Counted from the first letter of the stretch, positions 46,501 through 59,435 are shown. The stretch: DNA of 64,000 nucleotides from Amyelois transitella (GCF_032362555.1 NC_083507.1:6513001-6577000); one strand, 5' to 3'. Notes: generated from the sequence alone by a model not told the origin. Program-made: numbers and translations.

Positions 46501-49500
46501 TAAACTTGTACTTTTTTCTTATAACTACTGATATACTTACAACTTTCTCCGCGAAAGTTTCGGTGTGCGGGCGGCGAGTAGTGCGCGCGTACGCTTCCCG
46601 AAGCAGCCGCGCTTCGCTGGGGTTCTCGTAACGCATCCTGCGACGAGGTTCGATGCCACACAGTTCTTCCTGCAGCCATCAACGTAACAAATTTGATTAA
46701 ACTAATACTTTCATCCTTTTTATATCTTCCATCTCTGATTATAATAATCCACCTAAATAATCTAATATTTAATTTTGTCTGAAGTGGAGCGAAACAAGAA
46801 GTTGTGAAAAATGATATAGGTATGTAATTAGGAATCATTGAGCTGTAGGTAGTAGATAATATATCTGGCATATTAATGTGATCTAGGTATGTGGTTGTTG
46901 ATGAAGAAGGAATGGAACTTGGAGTAGAAATCCAGGCAAATGATTGTCGCAAAAATGATAAAAATTATGATGAATTGTCAATAGAGACTGACTTCTCGCA
47001 TATTATACGTGATCTTGAGTTTATTGACAAAGAAGTAGAAGACAAGCACGTCCAGTAAATTTCGTCATGAAAATACACAAATTAAAATAAATAGTAGGTA
47101 GTTACTTACGTCTCTCATATTGTAGGTTATCTCGAGGTTGTTGACGAAGGAGGATCGAAACTCGGGATAGAAGTCCAGCACGTCCAGTAGATCGTCTCGA
47201 TGCACGCGGTGCAGGTCGCAATACGTGAGCGCGCGCACGCGGCAGTTGCTGCGCCCCACCGTCGGGTAGATACAAGGGTTCTCGCCGAAGATGTCGTCTT
47301 TGCCTAAGAAATAAATCAGTCTGTGCTGCTTATTCGAAACCGGAGCCCGATGCGATTTTAGTGCCGAAAATTGTTGCATTTGTAACACATAGTACCTTGA
47401 CTAATTCTACTGTGGTTAATAAGAATTGTATTTTTTAAGTTAAAAATTGCTTGTGGACGAACATGATTATGAGAGTAAAATTAATATGTAGAACTGAGCG
47501 ATTCTAGGACTGTAAAAATGCACAGATAAAATTTTGTGTAAGTTCTTCAGGTGACCACTTAAATGGGATCTTTCAATAATATTCAACGATATTTGACGAT
47601 TAAGAAAATATCGTAACTTATTAAAATAATCTTACCTAAAATAGCCATAACGATGTCATCTTTTAGAATTTCTATAGATCCTCTTGAAACGAAATATAAG
47701 GACGTAAGGACGTCGCCCCGATGGACCAGTGTTTCACCAGGGGGCGCATGCGTGGTCTTGAATCTCAAGGAAAGGGCTCTGTGGAAATTAAATTAGAGTT
47801 ATTTGAAGAACCCAAAAGTAATGGTATTTATCATAAATTATGAGCGAGAGATTACCTCAAACAACCTGGACTAGCACCTTCGAACGCTGAGCAATTTGCC
47901 AATAAATTGCGGTTGAGATGGAGACAGATGTCGGCCTGAAGGCATTCTGGAAATCCTTTCAGTAAACTCGACGTATCTATGCCATTGGTATAACTCCACG
48001 CATGTTGGAAATATTCTTCGAGTCTTTGTCGCAGGGGGTTAGCGATCTGAAACAAACCAAGCGATATGGAACAAATTAAACAGCTGTTGCCCGCAATTGC
48101 CAGGTCTGCTGCATTTTTTTTCAAACTTTTATTCCTTGAAAGAATTTATCCAATCCTTCATTAGCAAATGCCTATATTATAATGGCTATCGGTATGCCAA
48201 AGTTTAGCGCGATCGATCCAGTAGTTTGGACTGTTTGTTGATAGATCAGTTAGCCAGCCACCTTTGCAGTTTATATTGTTAAGATGAAACATTGTGAATA
48301 CAAAGTCATTGCAACTCACCTGGTGAAATCTTATGAATTCTCGAACTCTTAATATTTGTGTATGATAACGAGCTGTCCCAGAATAAAGCCGTTGTATTAT
48401 TGCCGATACGTTTCCAAAAATACTGGCGTACATCAAAGCTGAAATAAATAATGATACCAATGAATATGCAAAGTTTACATAAGTATGCACCTATTTAATT
48501 TTTTGAGCTACGTTCTAGTCTAGTGGGGTAAGTCGATTGGAATCGTCACTTGCCAATTATAAGGTAGTGAAGGTCGGTGCTAAATGTATTTATTATATTT
48601 TAAATGCATTACTTTAACTTACATCCAACAAGCATGACGAATATTGTAAATCCTTTTTCCATATCAGTATTAGGAGCTACGTTTCCAAATCCCACACTCG
48701 TAAGAGAAGTGCAAGTAAAATATAGGGCAGTGATGTATCGGGATCTAAAATCAAAAATTATTTTTTAAAAGGAATAGTTGACTTAAGAATTTATCAAGTT
48801 TTTAGATCAATATTTACCTCATGGATGGTCCTGTAGAATTATCATATGATGCTTGCACGTCATTGGCAAGAGCATCGAGCCATCCAATGGGAGCGTGAAG
48901 CTGGGGACGTTCCCAGCTTCCGATAGCATACCTGTATAATTAATTGTAATAATTTATTATATGATATTTGTTTACAGTTACTGTGCTAAATACTTTGTAA
49001 GGAAAGAATCTTACCACAGACAAGCCAGCCAGTGCGCAATAAGCACAAAGGTGGACATAAGAAGTAGTAGGACGGCAGTGCCATATTCGGAGTATCTATC
49101 AATTTTGCGCGCGACACGCACGAGCCGCAGCAGGCGGGCAGTCTTCAGGAGGCCGATGAGCGTCGTCGTCTGCAACCAGCAATCACAGCTCAGAGCCCCT
49201 CACCGCCTGAACTACAGCAAACTAACTTAGCCGCAACTCAAGCATTTGGATCAAACGTTCGCCTTTCACTAAATAGCATCAACGAGGCCTCGCAGCAAAA
49301 CCACGCTAACTAAGCAAAAGTTGCTATGATATGCTGTCGAGCTCAACTTATTATTTGTTGCAGGATTACAAGCGATTGTTTTGAAAACTATAAAATTAGC
49401 TGGCATCTTACATAATGCGGTGCATATTATGTTAATTCTAGTAAAGTACTTGTTGACAATTTGTACAGTATTATTTAAGTTAATAATTATTATAAGTAGT

Positions 49501-52500
49501 TTTAAGAATATTATGTAAAAATATATCTTTTACGACTTTTAAGCTTTTAATATCTTAAAACAATTTAGTAGGCAAAATTACGCAATACGTGGATGTATCT
49601 GTGCCTGTGATTAAAATGTCAAGAATAAGATTATGCATGTGTTAAAAAATTATATTTAGTATGCAGAGTTATAACCGGTTTTTTTTTAATTTTGTAAAAT
49701 ATTTAATACTATTGTATTTGATCCTGTCTTTATTCATGTTAACAAAACTTCCAGATAGGAATTTAAAGAACTTTATTCTTACCACGATCATAATATCAAG
49801 ACGAGATAACATTTTTTTTATTACCGAGACGTTACTAAAACACAAACATTATTTTTCAAAGAAATGATTTTCAAATTAATTAGAAAGACCAATAAAAATT
49901 ACAGTCACTAAGTATTATGATAAAGAAAATTCCAAAACGGTACCAAATTAAGCTTTTCAGACTTTTTAATTAGCTGTTACTTACAATAGTTACAATTGCG
50001 ATGTCACCTCGAATTCTGTACCTACCTGCATACTTATATTATATGTAGATACAATAAAATCCTCTCTTACCTAGTTTTGATGTCAATCCTTTCGTTTTGT
50101 AGTCGCATTAATATATAATTAGTGGGCCTTAAATTAAATTGAAACTACGGTTTAAAACCTTGATTTAGTAATTTTCTTCAATCCAAATGTATGCTGGCTG
50201 AAGTTATCAAATTCTATCGCACATTCTATATGGACGTACGCTCGCTTCAGTTTCTTTTTTAAATTTGAAAATCGATATATTTTACAATATTTGAAACAGT
50301 TTGAGGTTACTTGTAGGATAGTCATCTTATTCCTGTTGATGTCACAGAAGGTTGCCAAGAAAAAAATTATTTTAAAACTAACTATAGGTAGCTTTCTACA
50401 TTACTTTACTACTTAAAATGTGTAAAACTTTGCTAAATCTTGAATTGTTATAAGTATCTTGTATTAGACACATCATTTATGTCTTAATAGATAGAGCCAG
50501 TTTTAAAGGCAGCAGCTGATCTATGAAAATTCAGACTTAGGAAAACAAAACAATTTCAGTCTTTTGATGACTGTATTTACATATTATTATGTTTTGTTAA
50601 AACAATTTATATATCTGGTCAAATATGACGAATTCAGACAAGTTAATATTTGGGCCCTATTCTATAGGTATCATTTACAGGAATAATATCCTCATGTTCA
50701 AAAGGCGAACTTAAATAAAATTGACCAAATATGGTTTGGAATCCATTTCTTGGATATTTTTGATTGAGAAATTTGAGAACCATGCAGGTTTTAAAAAAAT
50801 ACCTCATTATTATTAGAATTTGTGCGAAATTTTGAAAAGATAGAAATAATTTGCCGTGAAATGATTTAATTTATATGATTGAGGTGGCGTGATATGACAA
50901 CATTTTAAGACATAATTTATGATCAGTAAACAGGAACAAGGGAAAAAAATGGAAATGTAAACAAAAAAAATACAACAGTTGGAAATAATTTATTTCAACA
51001 AGAAAAACATAAAAAATTAAAAATGTCATCTAACTGTGTCAGTTTCATATAAAAGTATTGTAAAATATAAAAAAATGAACACTAATGAGGTACTTGGTTA
51101 AAACCGAATAAATTCAATATTTCAAATGAATCATATGATAGTGACACAATTGAGTGGAAACCAATTTGGGAACACTTTATATTAAGTAGGAAAATAATAA
51201 AAAGTACAGAATGTAGAAAGGATATAACTGATAAGACGTATCATTGTATCAAATACAATTTGTTCATTATTGCTTTATGTAAGGTGGGTGCCTTCAGTAT
51301 GTATGTTAGAGACTGAATAAAACCTTGTGCTTCATGTCGTGAAATTATGACGATTTTCCTATTATATATTTATATATCGTCTGGGAAGTGTGAGCGTATT
51401 TTGCTGACAAGCTCTGTGCACTTGTGAAATTTGCTCTTTCTGATGATAAGCCAATAAAACATCCCGCCTCTATTTCGGAACAATATAAAACAGGGCTTTT
51501 GTAGCTTTTATTAAAATAAATTTATTAACCAATGTGCCAAAGTACCATTCCTTACTTAGGATATATCTTATTACTTCTAAACTAGATATGCCTTACTTTA
51601 AAGTTATTTAATCGAAGCATAATTAGGTTACTAAAGCTAAAAATATTATTAGCCAAAGTAGGAAGAGGTGAAGGTCCTCTGGAGGTCACCTTAGCAGTAG
51701 GGCATTCGCTACAACTCTGTCGAATTACGGCTATATTTATTTCATATTATTGTAAATATAGCTACATTGTTTTGATAGATAAAACGATCTATAAATTCTT
51801 TTTCACACCCATTTTGGCTAGTGTGAATAGATAGTATCATGAACGAGTGGCTGCTACCTCCGATACGAGAAACGCTAAAATCCATATCGAGTGAAATCGA
51901 GCGCGGGCAAGCTCGTGCTAGCGAGTGAGCCTCGATGTTGGGCGATGTTCGGCACGATGTGATATTTGAAAATGATCATAATAATGCTCATGGGAAGCGT
52001 CCTTATCTTCCATTAATCATTCGCTTTGTGGATTTGAAATGCTAGTGGAAATTAATCAACAATATTAAATTAACTAAAATGTTAAATCGAGTGGCAGCAA
52101 CATAAAAATAGTTCACAAAGATGGTATACCTCATCACTTTCCAGCCCCTGCTGTAACAAGAAATGGTATAACAAATTCAATACGCACCCACCTTCGGGCT
52201 CTCCATATTGTGAATATAAAATCAAAATGATAATATAAAATATGAAAATTGTTATATTTGTATTAAATAAAATAACAAGTAACTAGGTGATCAAGAATAG
52301 CTCACAATATTATAAGAATTAAACAATAAAAATAAAACATATAGACTATAAAAGAAAAGAGAGCGGATGACATGAAACCTTTGATAATTTATTCCATGAT
52401 GTGTTAGGCGTTAAACTAAGAATAATATTATTTTCAATCATAATCGTGGTTCCCTAATCAATAGTGATAGTTGCAATAAATGCATTCCACTACTTCATGT

Positions 52501-55500
52501 GATTTATAATAACGTCCGCAGTTTCATTTGTCCGAAAATTACATTCATGTCTATCCCGAACGTAGGTTGCTCCAATTTGAAACGTTTTGTGATTATTGAT
52601 ATTAATTCTAAATACAGACTTTATTTAATCCTTTCTTGATCTTCTTTTGTATACTATACCTGTTTACACGGTTTTTTGTTCCTACTGTTGTGTACCTTCG
52701 CAACCTAATCTTATTGTATTGTATGGCCTCAGATACTTTAAAATCTTGTTACAAGTCTACTGAAGGGTTAATTTTGGTTCGGGATTCAAGGTTGACTGAA
52801 CAATTTGTGACGAGAAATTTAAATGTTACTGCGGTAGTAAATATTTTTTAGTATTTAGATATTAAATTATTTTTAACTGCACACAATAACACAGGTTTTT
52901 ATCATACGGTTTGCAAAATTTCAGTTTTATGATTAATCAGCTGAAATTAGTTATTTTTTATCTAAATAATAGATTATTAAACAAACAAAGTAAACATTGT
53001 CTCAGCCATTAGTCATAATATATAATTTATATTTTCTAGTCACACAGAGCTCGTTAACCTTTAACGTCATCGACATTAAATAGTTTCGGACAACTGATAT
53101 CTGTCGGCTGTTCTCTAAAATTTAGGCACTGATTCCTCTATTTCTACTCGTAAATTTGTTATGTGTTTTGTGGGATGAGATTGATTTAATAGTGGGAGTT
53201 GGAGGAAAGGCGGCTCACTTCATCGGTGTCGGTGCCGAAGAGCAGAAGATCGAAGGGGATGGCTGCGACCAGGTCGATGACGAACCAGCCTCGGAGGTAG
53301 TGCATCGCGATCTTGGCGGGGTCAGACTCCACTTCATCGGCCGCGTTCACGAAGGTCGTGCGGAAGTTTATTAGTATGTCAATAATGAATGTAACGTCCA
53401 CTGAAAACAAAAACGTTACGTTTATTTAAGATAAATTTGGCATGCTAGTCTTGTTTCTATAGGAAAAAAGTCGTGTATGTGTATGATTTTTTCAAGATAA
53501 TTTTTACAAGTAGTTTACAAGTGCCGTGTGGTTCCCGGCACAAATAAACAAAAGAACAGGACCACTCCATCTCGTTCCCATGGATGTCGTAAAAGGCGAC
53601 TAAGGGATAGGCTTATAAACTTGGGATTCTTCTTTTAGGCGATGGGCTAGCAACCTGTCACTATTTGAATCTCAATTCCATTATAAAGCCAAACAGCTGA
53701 ACGTTGCCTATCTGTCTATCCCGCAAGAGATATGGACGTGATTATATGTATGTATGTATGTAGTTTACAAGTAATAAAGTAATAAAGCAACAAGGAGATT
53801 TAATCAAAATCTACAATATAGATTATCATACATAAAACCTTTCACTTCTTGCCATAAAAAATGATGATTCTCTTGTAAACATTGCATGAATAAACAAGAC
53901 AATTACTTAGTAACAAAAATCCGCTGAATTTCCTACTGAGAAAAGTTTTATTGTAATTAGTTAAAAATGTTCTGAGATGTTAGCAACCTATCTAATCCAT
54001 GTAAGCTAGTATCATACCTCCTTTATTTTGCTTCGGAGGCAGGGGTCCGTAGCATTATATCTGTCTTACCTATCATATCAATAACAACAATAGGGTCTTC
54101 TCCAAAGCTGCGGGAGCGCTTGTCAAAGTCCGGCTCATTCAGTTGAAACGCGGCCACGTAGGGTGTGAATATTGCTGTGTAGATCACCAATATGAGGATC
54201 AACCAATCCCAAGCGGCCTGAAAGAAAATTTTGATTTTTTAAAAACTCTTGAAGGAGTTCTGTTATACCAAAAATATATAAAGTTACATTTTTCTCATAG
54301 CAAAAGAATAACCGGGGTCGCAGGAGCTTTTCTAAGAAAAATAAAATTGATTAAAAAGGAGGGGAGAGCCAGGAAGTGAATTCTTCTTTAATCAAAAATG
54401 TTTGATAAAATTTAATATATATTTATATACTAATCACCATCGTAAACTAAAGTAGTAGCGTGTAAAGTTAGTTTGTATTGCGTGACGCAAGTTAATGAGG
54501 GCATTGCGATTATGCGACTTTTTGTAGTTTTTTTAAGCAACGCATAAAGAAATTGTATAAATGATATTTGGAAGGTAGGTATTTCTTGAGAATTATTTTG
54601 CTTAACCTGTACGAAAAGACGCTTAAATATTTTTTACCAAATTTTTATCTTTATTTTATGATAGAGAGAGAGAAAGGAAAAGAAGACGCCATATAAAAGT
54701 ATGTTAATAGAAAAAATCTTCTGAATAAAAAGTTAAACATACAAGCGTGTGGTAATTGTTGCAATCTTTTAAGTATCTTTGTCTCAAGTTCTTATTTCAA
54801 TCAAAAATTTTGAATTTTAAGTTCTCATATAATCGCTTCGTGTTTATAAGGTACCAATAATTAAATAGTCACATTTTTTATTTGTGTAAATTAAAAACTT
54901 ACGTTTTATTGCTATTACTTGCGTTTTATATGTCTGCAATGTAAGTTTCATAATTGGACATGCCATCCTCACTACAAGGTGAACCACTCACGCACTAAAA
55001 CTCAAAGCCCTGTTTCACAGAGAATATAAAACGTGACTGTATTCCTTTAGGTAACATTAGGACGCTATATTTATATACTTACCTTGTAAGGAGAATGGTG
55101 GAGGATAGTGCATGGGTGAGATAGCTGCGTCGTCCCTTTGGGCCCACTAGTCGCGCCCAGTGATAGTACCTGTAGACAAATATTAATATTTTTTTATAAG
55201 AAACTCAATATTTGTTTCATTAGATTTTTTTTAATCACAATTATTATGTGATATCTGTCGGATTAAGATTATCTATTATTTATTATATCTGAAAGTCAAA
55301 TTGTAAACTCTGAAAAGTAGGTAAAGAATTATTTGTGTAGAAATCTAAATAATATTCAGAGGTGCGTCACAGCATATTCGTACTCGTAGCAGACAGAAGT
55401 TATGCAAGTAATATGAGGCTAATTTCTTAGACTGGCTTTGTCTTGCACCATCTATCATCATTACCTTTTAAACAAAAGTTCAAAATAGATGTAACAAAAT

Positions 55501-56480
55501 TAATTTTATTCAAAGTCCTCTTTAGTTGTACCTAAATCTAGGATAGGTACCAATTCTGGATACATTGACGACTAAATATCTCAATTATATTTTTAAAATT
55601 ATCAACTTACAGGAATTTTACCTTTTTATTATGATTATCTATTATATTTACACAGCAAATCCAATTTCTGAAAGGAAGTAGTCCTGTATAATAGTAATCA
55701 TGAAGATGAAAGATGATTTACATCACATGCGTCGAGTAAAATTATTTAAATTTTTACATTTTCATCCAAGTACTAATTCATGCAACTCAATTAAAAAGGC
55801 ATTTTCATATTTTAAAATAATTGATTTTAACCCAGGATTACTTATACAACTACTACATGATAAATAATAAGTGTTGTAAGAGTATTGTGTTGTGTCTTTA
55901 TTTTTTAAGCATCTCCAGGTTTAATGGAAAAGTTATCAATAAGAAGGCCGACATTTTTTACTTAATGTAAACTTATGGTAAATTTTTACCAAAGGTAATT
56001 TTCAAAGGTCGATTGTCAACGTCTAATAATTTAAAAAAAATCTATGCTTCTAGTATAACATGAAATAACTAAATTAAATAGTTCGTTTATTATGTTTACG
56101 TTAGTTTCGTAAACTTGGTATTTTTATTTATTGCGGCATTAGTGTCCTCTATTATTTTCACTTTTATTAAAAATATACAAATCCGTCATTCTTTTGGTCG
56201 AAACAAAGATCAGGCAAGTTATGTGATTTACCTCCTTGCCGATGGCTGGCAACCCGTTGAGACCATTACAAGGCGGTTCGAGACGGACGATGCTCTTTCG
56301 GGAGCCGCGGAAGCCAGTGTCGCGAACACGGACGGAGGATCGCCAGGTGGAAGGCGGGCCGTCGTCGCGGGAGCCCCGCGCGGACGCAGCTCGGCGGGAG
56401 GTGGTCAGCGCTGCGCCGCCGCCGCCCGCGCACGGCGGCGTCACGATCAAGGGCACGTCCGGCGGCCCCCGGTCCTCCAT
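43521..56480 (-). CDS. sei: ERG-type voltage-gated K+ channel (seizure / unc-103), 17 exons
   Basis: Exons in coding order: 56480-56232, 55169-55083, 54217-54070, 53400-53219, 49169-49015, 48931-48818, 48744-48623, 48438-48320, 48046-47856, 47778-47636, 47303-47110, 46669-46541, 46267-46123, 45119-45042, 44696-44308, 44076-43828, 43694-43521. All phases agree; 955 residues. Residues 84-112 hold VLSLGA and the pre-S1 [11 protein letters not shown]1 is [20 protein letters not shown]2-S3 contain [12 protein letters not shown] and [16 protein letters not shown]; the S4 sensor is [20 protein letters not shown]; the pore (about 310-350) has the ERG filter SVGFGN; S6 is followed by [20 protein letters not shown] and the cyclic-nucleotide-binding homology domain (to about 568). 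[17 protein letters not shown] in exon 16 is the tetramerising coiled coil; the end is SFYRYP. It passes repolarising K+ current in neurons and muscle; loss in flies causes heat-induced seizures. No PAS domain was found. The start at 56480 is one of two candidates. Confidence 0.93.
45810..45917. repeat. Perfect 32-bp inverted repeat, 44-base loop
   Basis: Arms 45810-45841 and 45886-45917 are exact reverse complements (outer end atgaactataataaaaacgg). AT-rich loop. It lies in the sei intron between exons 13 and 14. No clear target duplication. Confidence 0.85.
46863..46950 (-). pseudogene. Decayed copy 2 of the sei exon 11 end
   Basis: The minus strand aligns with the last ~85 bases of exon 11 (47110-47195). 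It reads [15 protein letters not shown] where the exon reads [15 protein letters not shown], then breaks at a stop. AT content is higher than in the real exon. It lies in the intron between exons 11 and 12. Confidence 0.6.
46993..47070 (-). pseudogene. Decayed copy 1 of the sei exon 11 end
   Basis: The minus-strand frame [16 protein letters not shown] then KITYNMRE matches exon 11 [20 protein letters not shown] then ITYNMRD, with about six codons deleted. It keeps a donor-like gaa/gtcagt but has no acceptor. It sits about 40 bases downstream of the true exon end, which suggests tandem duplication and decay. Confidence 0.7.
49170..53218 (-). other. Large sei intron between the S3 and S4 exons
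   Basis: 4 kb of AT-rich DNA. A GC-richer patch at about 51885-51960 has no open frame of note. No alternative exon or identifiable mobile element was recognised. Confidence 0.4.
53523..53759 (+). repeat. SINE S2 copy with 13-bp target duplication
   Basis: Full S2 element from gccgtgtggttcccggcaca to (ATGT)n, flanked by gtagtttacaagt at 53510-53522 and 53760-53772. It lies in the sei intron between exons 3 and 4, antisense to the gene. Confidence 0.85.
54218..56231 (-). other. sei introns around exon 2
   Basis: Apart from exon 2 (55083-55169), this stretch is AT-rich intron without recognised repeats or exons. Confidence 0.4.
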
Positions 56481-56501
56481 GTCGCTGCTGCCCCAACGCT
56501 C

Positions 56502-56606
56502 TCACCGAAACCCACCGTGCTCCGATGCCTCGAAATGCTCACATTCCAGCACAGCTTTCTCGAAGGCCGTAGCCGACTCCAGCAGAGCAATGGCCGTGTT
56601 TTGCAT
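56502..56606 (-). CDS. Upstream open reading frame before the sei start
   Basis: ATG 56606 opens 34 codons (MQNTAIALLESATAFEKAVL at the start) and stops 21 bases before the sei ATG at 56480. The frame is open further upstream with no Met. It lies in the presumed 5' UTR of the exon-1 transcript and could lower or gate sei translation; whether it is translated is unknown. Confidence 0.35.
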   Translation of the reverse strand: MQNTAIALLESATAFEKAVLECEHFEASEHGGFR

Positions 56607-56984
56607 AGATGATTGATTTAGCTTCCCCAACACTTGCGAATCTTCGGTTTCTTGAATACCGACGGTTTACGTTATAATTATTTTCGTCAAATGAGAACTA
56701 ATTAATATATTGATAGGAAATTCGATATGATCACTATGGTATGGTTTGAATAAATGAATGTAGTTACAATGCCAGAATTTTAAAAGTGGTTGAATGTTAA
56801 CGGGACCGTTGTTTGATATATCATTGTATTGTTATTTCTTTTATCTCAATACCCGGAGGTGTAACACTTTCATGATCATCATAAAAATAATTCTGCTGTG
56901 ACACAATGAAAGTCGTTACGTTGGAATGACATTTAAAACGGAAGAAATTTCTGCAAATGTCGGCTAAACAACATAAAAGTATAC

Positions 56985-57113
56985 TTGCACTATAGCGAGC
57001 TGGGAATAGCCAAAGAGGGGCGAGCGGCTGTAAGCGGAGGATGAGGCCTCATTTAAGACAAGAGTCAATGGCGGTTGGATCTTTTCATCTTTGCAAGAGA
57101 GCGAGCGCGACAT
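56985..57113 (-). CDS. sei: Candidate alternative first coding exon of sei
   Basis: ATG 57113 opens 43 codons (MSRSLSCKDEKIQPPLTLVL at the start, AIVQ at the end) followed by donor gcaa/gtatac, in phase 0. Exon 2 begins in phase 0 with VLSLGA, so the splice would give IVQ-VLSLGA, close to the VTQVLSLGAD junction of vertebrate ERG. It would replace the 83-residue Gly/Ala/Arg-rich start encoded by 56480-56232. Open frame, donor and phase are seen; use is inferred. Confidence 0.5.
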
Positions 57114-59270
57114 TTCCTTGCACGCCGGCACAAATAAATATATAATAGTTATGTGAATGACAATTGTAACAAAGAACTTTTTTGCAAGTAAAATATAAAC
57201 AATTTCATAAAACATTAGTTGAAAACTTACTACAAGGAGAAATTCAAAAGATGTACTTAGTCTTGTTATATAAAAGAAAGCGATTGGACGAATCGGAATC
57301 GAATTACCGAATTGGGTTGGAGCAAGAATGAAACGAAAGTTGATTTCGTAAGTGCCGAAATCTAATCGCAATGAAGCAGTGTCATACGAGTCCGAACATA
57401 GTCCACTATATTTTCGTCTATTAGTTAATGGAATACTGTATTTTTCTTGTTTAATACTTTGTTTTTTTATACGTTGGCTATTATGTAATCTAATCTTTTG
57501 TAAACTAATCGATGTGGGGCGAGAAATAAAGAATCATATTTGTTTTATTAAAGGAGTCTGTGAGATTTGAACTCGGGTATCTTTTAAAGGTGGCGAATAT
57601 TAAACCACTAAGACTGTGAGGTAATACATATGAAAGAAGAAATATTTTTAGACATGGATACAACAGTGATGTATCATAAGTATGATTATGAAATCAAATC
57701 TCTTTGAACTAATCATTAAATACATATTTTAACTGTTATGTAAATTTTGAATGATTCAATTTGAATTGGAGGGTAGTGGCAACACAAAACATCTTTGTAA
57801 ACTATATAATTAAGAGTACATATAAATTGTCAGACCTAGATCCCTTATCCCTAACCCCTCACAAAGCGTCAGCTTGAAAAGTGCAGATGCAAGTGTTTTG
57901 TGAATATATGATAAAAGAAAGTGTGAAATAGGGAACGGAATGATGAATCTGAATAGAATATTGTCTTATTAGAAAAAAAATATTGCATTATAACTTAAAG
58001 TTAATTATGTAATAAATAAAATGGACGCCCATCTGCTATTCAAGTTGTTATCTTATTGTACTACATTTGATTATTGTGTAACGGAACTCATCCCTTGTTT
58101 TACGTAACCCGAAACAATGATAGGAAAACATTTTACATTGATTGTATAATATTAGAGCGGTGACAACTTTATTATGTACTTAGGTTTGTACTCTTTCACT
58201 AGAACTGTAAAGTGTACACAGGGTTACATGAGTACCTACCATATTTTCAAATAAGTAAATAACTAGTTTATGTCAAAAATATGTAGGCTATGTAATCTAA
58301 ATATAAAAGATCAAGCTATGTGAATGCGTGCCAAGAATGTTCTGACAAAGATAAATATGCATAGCGCTAGTTCAGATTGTCAGATGCCAGAGGCAGCTTT
58401 TATGCCAGGGGAGGGGCAACATGCTCTGCATAGTTTTCACATAGTCGCCATTACATAAGCGTATATTGTTCTAATTTGTGTCATATTATATGCATTGATA
58501 TGTTAGGGCTCAAGAAACGCCACGAAATATCTATTTTATAAGATAAAAAGTAGGGGTACCTGACGTAAACTAATCTACAAGAATCTAGCTTCTACTTACA
58601 TGATTGTTATGACAACCTACTGAGTTGTCAAAATAGTAATGATGTAGGTACATACCTACTCAGCAATGTTTATCAGTACCTATATGATAAATATAATGAT
58701 GAGATATCTCCGTTGTCAGGTGGATATCATTGTTAAAGTTCAAATGTGAGAGTAAACTACCTGGTTACTACAAGAGAAAATGTACATAATGTAGACAAAG
58801 GAAACCATACCATGGTAGTCATAACTCCAAGCATGGATCGCGCTTTTATCACGGAAATAGCAAATTAATATGTACGATAACAAATCAAAAGAAATTGCTA
58901 ATTCTCGCAACCCAAGATACGTCAAGAAAAACACAACTTCAAAATAATTGCACAGTTCACTCAATGAACTAAGCACTGGACGGCACCACACTTATAAAAT
59001 AAGCTAAACACAAATGACCTCCAACCACTTTCAAGTAAATATATAAATATAAAGTTTAATAATCCTATCGCAATTCAAAAATCTGCAAAAAAAAACTGCA
59101 AAACGATAGTAAAAGATTTTACTTTTTAATGCAGTCGATCGATCAAGACTCGAGTCATTTACAAGAAAGCTCGTACGGAGCGTGAACCGTCAGGAGGTTT
59201 ACCAATGGGTTTGTAAGAAATTGTATAAGTAAATCGCGTCGCGTTCGTTTTAGGCTAAGGGCCTAGGAAC
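57114..59270. other. Upstream flank of sei
   Basis: AT-rich DNA with no recognised gene. A tRNA-like relic lies at 57553-57621. The sei promoters must lie here or closer to the two first exons, but no motif could be assigned. Confidence 0.35.
57553..57621 (-). repeat. tRNA-like relic
   Basis: The minus strand shows cttagtggtttaatattcg (A-box-like) and cccgagttcaaatctc (B-box-like) at tRNA spacing. The acceptor arms do not pair, so it is a SINE head or a tRNA pseudogene rather than a gene. Confidence 0.35.
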
Positions 59271-59435
59271 GAATTAGGATAACAATTCGATGGCAGTGTG
59301 AGAAGCGGCGGAGTCCGCAGCGTGTTCGTCGGAGGTAAACTCGGTGAGGCACTAGCGGCGCACGCAAGAGGTCGCTGTGCGCGCGTCGATGGCGCCGTCG
59401 CCTGCCCGAGCGGACCCGACTGCGCCCGAACTTAG
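59271..59435 (+). promoter_or_regulatory. GC-rich promoter / 5' UTR exon candidate of the ABCC gene
   Basis: A CpG-rich island in AT-rich DNA with two plus-strand donor-like sites (gtcggag/gtaaac and actcg/gtgagg). No minus-strand donor was convincing, so it is more likely the 5' leader of the plus-strand ABCC gene (ATG 61011) than of sei. A possible matching acceptor (tggtttcag) lies at about 60812. Confidence 0.35.

Noticed and set aside
46500-46952. 150-codon minus-strand frame
   Set aside because: It crosses sei exon 12 in a wrong frame and continues through intron and the pseudo-exon copy; exon 12 in its proper frame joins its neighbours.
56115-56616. Plus-strand frames of 126 and 165 codons
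   Set aside because: Antisense to sei exon 1 and its leader, which have a correct splice donor and phase on the minus strand.
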